Of a stretch of 64,000 nucleotides of DNA, positions 62,643 to 64,000 are shown piece after piece (positions within the stretch are counted from its first letter, which is position 1; every line of letters begins with the position of its first letter). The DNA is from CAXXOK01 sp964640955 (GTDB lineage: Bacteria > Bacillota > Clostridia > Christensenellales > Aristaeellaceae). The stretch covers positions 77,715-141,714 of the forward strand of contig CAZXJI010000007.1 in the NCBI GenBank assembly GCA_964640955.1, read 5' to 3'. The position numbers and the translations under genes are program-made. Under the pieces are notes generated by a model. That model did not search any database. It was not told where the DNA came from and was given only the letters and a program-made list of their open reading frames with translations.

Positions 62643-62725
62643 ACGCCGCGCAGGCGTCGCATACGGGCCCGCCTGCGCAAAGAACGGTATTGAAACGCTC
62701 GCAGAGCGAAAAGGAGAATGATTTT

Positions 62726-63082
62726 ATGAAAATCGCAGTCGCATCCACGGGTTCCGGCGTATCCGGCCATTTCGGCCATTGCGAAAGCTTCCGCGTGTTT
62801 GACGCCGACAACGGCGTGATCACTGCCTCGTCCGTCGTGCCCAATCCCGGGCACAGGCCGGGATTCCTGCCCAATTTCCTGGGGGACATGGGCGTCGAGG
62901 TCATCATCGCCGGCGGCATGGGCGGCGGAGCCGTTGAGATTTTCAACGAGCGCAACATCGAAGTGATCGTCGGCGCAAGCGGCGACGCCCGCGCGGCCGT
63001 GGAAGCCTACCTGAAGGGCGAACTGAAGTCCACCGGCTCCGTGTGCCACGAGCACGCGCACGCCGACGAGTGCGGCCACTGA
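62726..63082 (+). CDS. NifX/NifB-type domain protein 2 with His/Cys-rich tail
   Basis: The 118-residue protein starts MKIAVASTGSGVSGHFGHCESFRVFD and contains GMGGGAVEIFNERNIEVIVGASGDARAAVEAYL, the orange-protein/NifX fold. The C-terminus CHEHAHADECGH is a clear metal-binding tail that the first paralogue lacks. It is the last cistron of the cluster, 83 bases after the MBL gene, with its own AAAAGGAGAATG site. Confidence 0.9.
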   Translation: MKIAVASTGSGVSGHFGHCESFRVFDADNGVITASSVVPNPGHRPGFLPNFLGDMGVEVIIAGGMGGGAVEIFNERNIEVIVGASGDARAAVEAYLKGELKSTGSVCHEHAHADECGH

Positions 63083-63109
63083 CCGCAGCCTGAAACGCAA
63101 CCGGTACGG

Positions 63110-63154
63110 AAGGCCGGGGGCATCCGCGTGAAGCGCGGCCGACCCCGGCCTTTT
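63110..63154 (+). terminator. Terminator of the ORP-like cluster
   Basis: AAGGCCGGGG pairs with CCCCGGCCTT across a structured loop, followed by TTTTGG. It ends the operon 28 bases after the last stop. Confidence 0.8.
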
Positions 63155-63245
63155 GGTTGTTTTGCTGCCAAACCTCCGCCGCGCCTTCCCGCTGTTTAGC
63201 CTCTTTGCAAAACGGGTACCCTTTGAACGCAAGGAGGCGAAACCC

Positions 63246-63617
63246 ATGGAAGTTTTTAACGAATACCTGGCGCAGATCGAAAACCCGCAGCACCGCGCGA
63301 AGCTGGAAGCGATCCTGCAATGGATACGGGATACGTTCCCCCGTCTGGAGGCGCGCATCGCCTGGAACCAGCCCATGTTCACCGATCACGGCACGTTCAT
63401 CATCGGTTTCAGCGTAGCCGCGAACCATATCGCCTTCGCTTTGGAGAAGGCCGGCATGGCCCATTTCGTAACCGAGATCGAGCAGGCCGGTTATTCCCAC
63501 GGGAAGGAGTTTACCCGCATCCGCTGGGAACAGCCCGTGGATTACACGCTGCTCAAAAGGATGATCGAGTTTAACATACGGGAAAAGGCCGATTGCAAAA
63601 CGTTCTGGCGAAAATAA
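63246..63617 (+). CDS. DUF1801 (YdhG-like) protein
   Basis: The 123-residue protein contains LEAILQWIRDTFPRLEARIAWNQPMFTDHGTFIIGFSVAANHIAFAL and YTLLKRMIEFNIREKA, the DUF1801/YdhG fold sometimes called an iron chaperone because of frataxin-like structure. The function is unproven. ATG 63246 has AAGGAGGCG upstream. The gene converges with the small basic protein gene and overlaps its end. Confidence 0.88.
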   Translation: MEVFNEYLAQIENPQHRAKLEAILQWIRDTFPRLEARIAWNQPMFTDHGTFIIGFSVAANHIAFALEKAGMAHFVTEIEQAGYSHGKEFTRIRWEQPVDYTLLKRMIEFNIREKADCKTFWRK

Positions 63618-63876
63618 CGGGCCGCGGGGACGCAAGGAGCCGTCGGGCTGCCGCTTCGTCCGGCAAAAGCGTCGCGGGGCTTTCCGAAAGCTCCGCATGA
63701 AAAAACCCCACGCCGCTATCATAATCACGGACATGGGGTTTTTTCTTGCGATTGTAGCGCTTTCTGCTGTCGACCGATTTTGTTATCGGGGGGAAAGACC
63801 ACGTCGCCCTTTGCTTTGCGTCCAGCTGTTTGCGGGCTTTTTTGCCCATTTTCGACTTCGGGATGAACCCGGCCAT
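63571..63876 (-). CDS. Small basic conserved protein
   Basis: The first ~58 residues (MAGFIPKSKMGKKARKQLDA; TWSFPPITKSVDSRKRYNRKK) resemble a family of very basic ~60-residue proteins common in Clostridia, possibly nucleic-acid-binding. The remaining ~43 residues read through a hairpin (63700-63744) and look non-conserved, ending inside the DUF1801 gene. A weak AAAGGA precedes ATG 63876. The N-terminal part is probably real; the C-terminal extension may be a consequence of stop-codon loss. Confidence 0.6.
   Translation of the reverse strand: MAGFIPKSKMGKKARKQLDAKQRATWSFPPITKSVDSRKRYNRKKKPHVRDYDSGVGFFHAELSESPATLLPDEAAARRLLASPRPVIFARTFCNRPFPVC
63700..63744. terminator. Terminator-like hairpin within the small basic gene
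   Basis: AAAAAACCCCA (63700-63710) and TGGGGTTTTTT (63734-63744) form an 11-bp stem with A/T runs on both sides. It sits where related short genes would end. Confidence 0.55.
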
Positions 63877-63912
63877 GCCATCACGTCCTTTCGCGGCAGG
63901 GAGGGAATGTGT

Positions 63913-63946
63913 AAACCCCCGGTCCGTTCGGGCCGAGGGTTTTTTG
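63913..63946. terminator. Terminator-like hairpin after tRNA-Val
   Basis: AAACCCCCGGTCC and GGCCGAGGGTTT pair with bulges around a short loop, directly downstream of the tRNA on the minus strand. T-rich sequence lies on both flanks. Confidence 0.55.
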
Positions 63947-64000
63947 GTGGTCTGTACTGGACTCGAACCAGTGACCCCATCGATGTGAACGATGTGCTCT
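63945..64000 (-). tRNA. tRNA-Val (anticodon CAC), partial at window edge
   Basis: The minus strand shows the anticodon stem CATCG/CGATG with loop TTCACAT (anticodon CAC). The variable loop, T-arm CTGGTTCGAGTCCAG, acceptor 3' strand ACAGACC, A and encoded CCA follow. The acceptor 5' strand and most of the D-arm lie outside the window. Confidence 0.88.

Noticed and set aside
59784..63082. Nitrogen-fixation locus
   Set aside because: NifX-type domains occur without nifH, nifD, nifK, nifE, nifN or nifB; the ORP-like reading explains the gene set better.

Overview
The window is GC-rich DNA that reads as a Bacillota genome, most likely an anaerobic Clostridia-type bacterium. The evidence is a complete ctsR-mcsA-mcsB-clpC operon, the darA-holB-ricT order, a mrfA-mrfB pair, a TM1266-type protein next to an ECF S component, and many ferredoxin-type proteins including an indolepyruvate:ferredoxin oxidoreductase. 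Genes are dense and often overlap by 4 bases (ATGA or GTGA). No insertion sequence, phage, CRISPR array or replication origin was seen.

Layout. 1-1.8 kb: 5' part of iorA, then rpsF-ssb-rpsR (minus). 2.0-4.9 kb: darA, holB, ricT and a small 2[4Fe-4S] ferredoxin (plus). 5.0-15.3 kb: a polysaccharide-uptake and degradation locus (binding protein, two permeases, heparinase-II/III-like protein, DUF2264, GH88, carbohydrate-binding-like protein) transcribed leftward from one strong promoter, with a divergent LacI regulator and matching operator sites. 15.3-25.5 kb: mostly leftward accessory genes: a five-module leucine-rich-repeat secreted protein, a K+ channel with RCK domains, a NUDIX protein, an EFR1-type flavodoxin/ferredoxin protein, a HicB-like/DinB-like fusion, a secreted cystatin-like protein, PhzF and a TIGR04076 protein. 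25.6-29.0 kb: tRNA-Leu(CAA) and a large SH3/FN3 secreted protein. 29.1-43 kb: Crp-family regulator with a divergent ferredoxin, TetR with a divergent ABC exporter, PucR-type regulator, S41 protease, a structured leader with attenuator before TM1266/ECF, DegV, DUF4342, a two-component system and hflK-hflC. 43-52 kb: ctsR-mcsA-mcsB-clpC, mrfAB and a TPR protein. 52-56.7 kb: XRE-cupin regulator plus potABCD. 56.8-59 kb: CopZ-like protein, a C26 glutamine-amidotransferase-like hydrolase and two half-size ChrA proteins. 59-63 kb: an eight-cistron-scale cluster of MinD-type ATPases with inserted ferredoxin domains, two NifX/NifB-type proteins, a DUF134 regulator, a small Gly/Arg-rich protein and an MBL-fold protein. 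It resembles the orange-protein (ORP) gene sets of sulfate reducers. The window ends in a partial tRNA-Val(CAC).

The most interesting items are the ORP-like metallocluster operon with its paired operators, a structured leader with an eight-codon leader peptide overlapping an attenuator, a predicted secreted cystatin-like protein, a Crp-type palindrome centred at a predicted -41.5 position, and several promoters whose operators can be read directly from the DNA.
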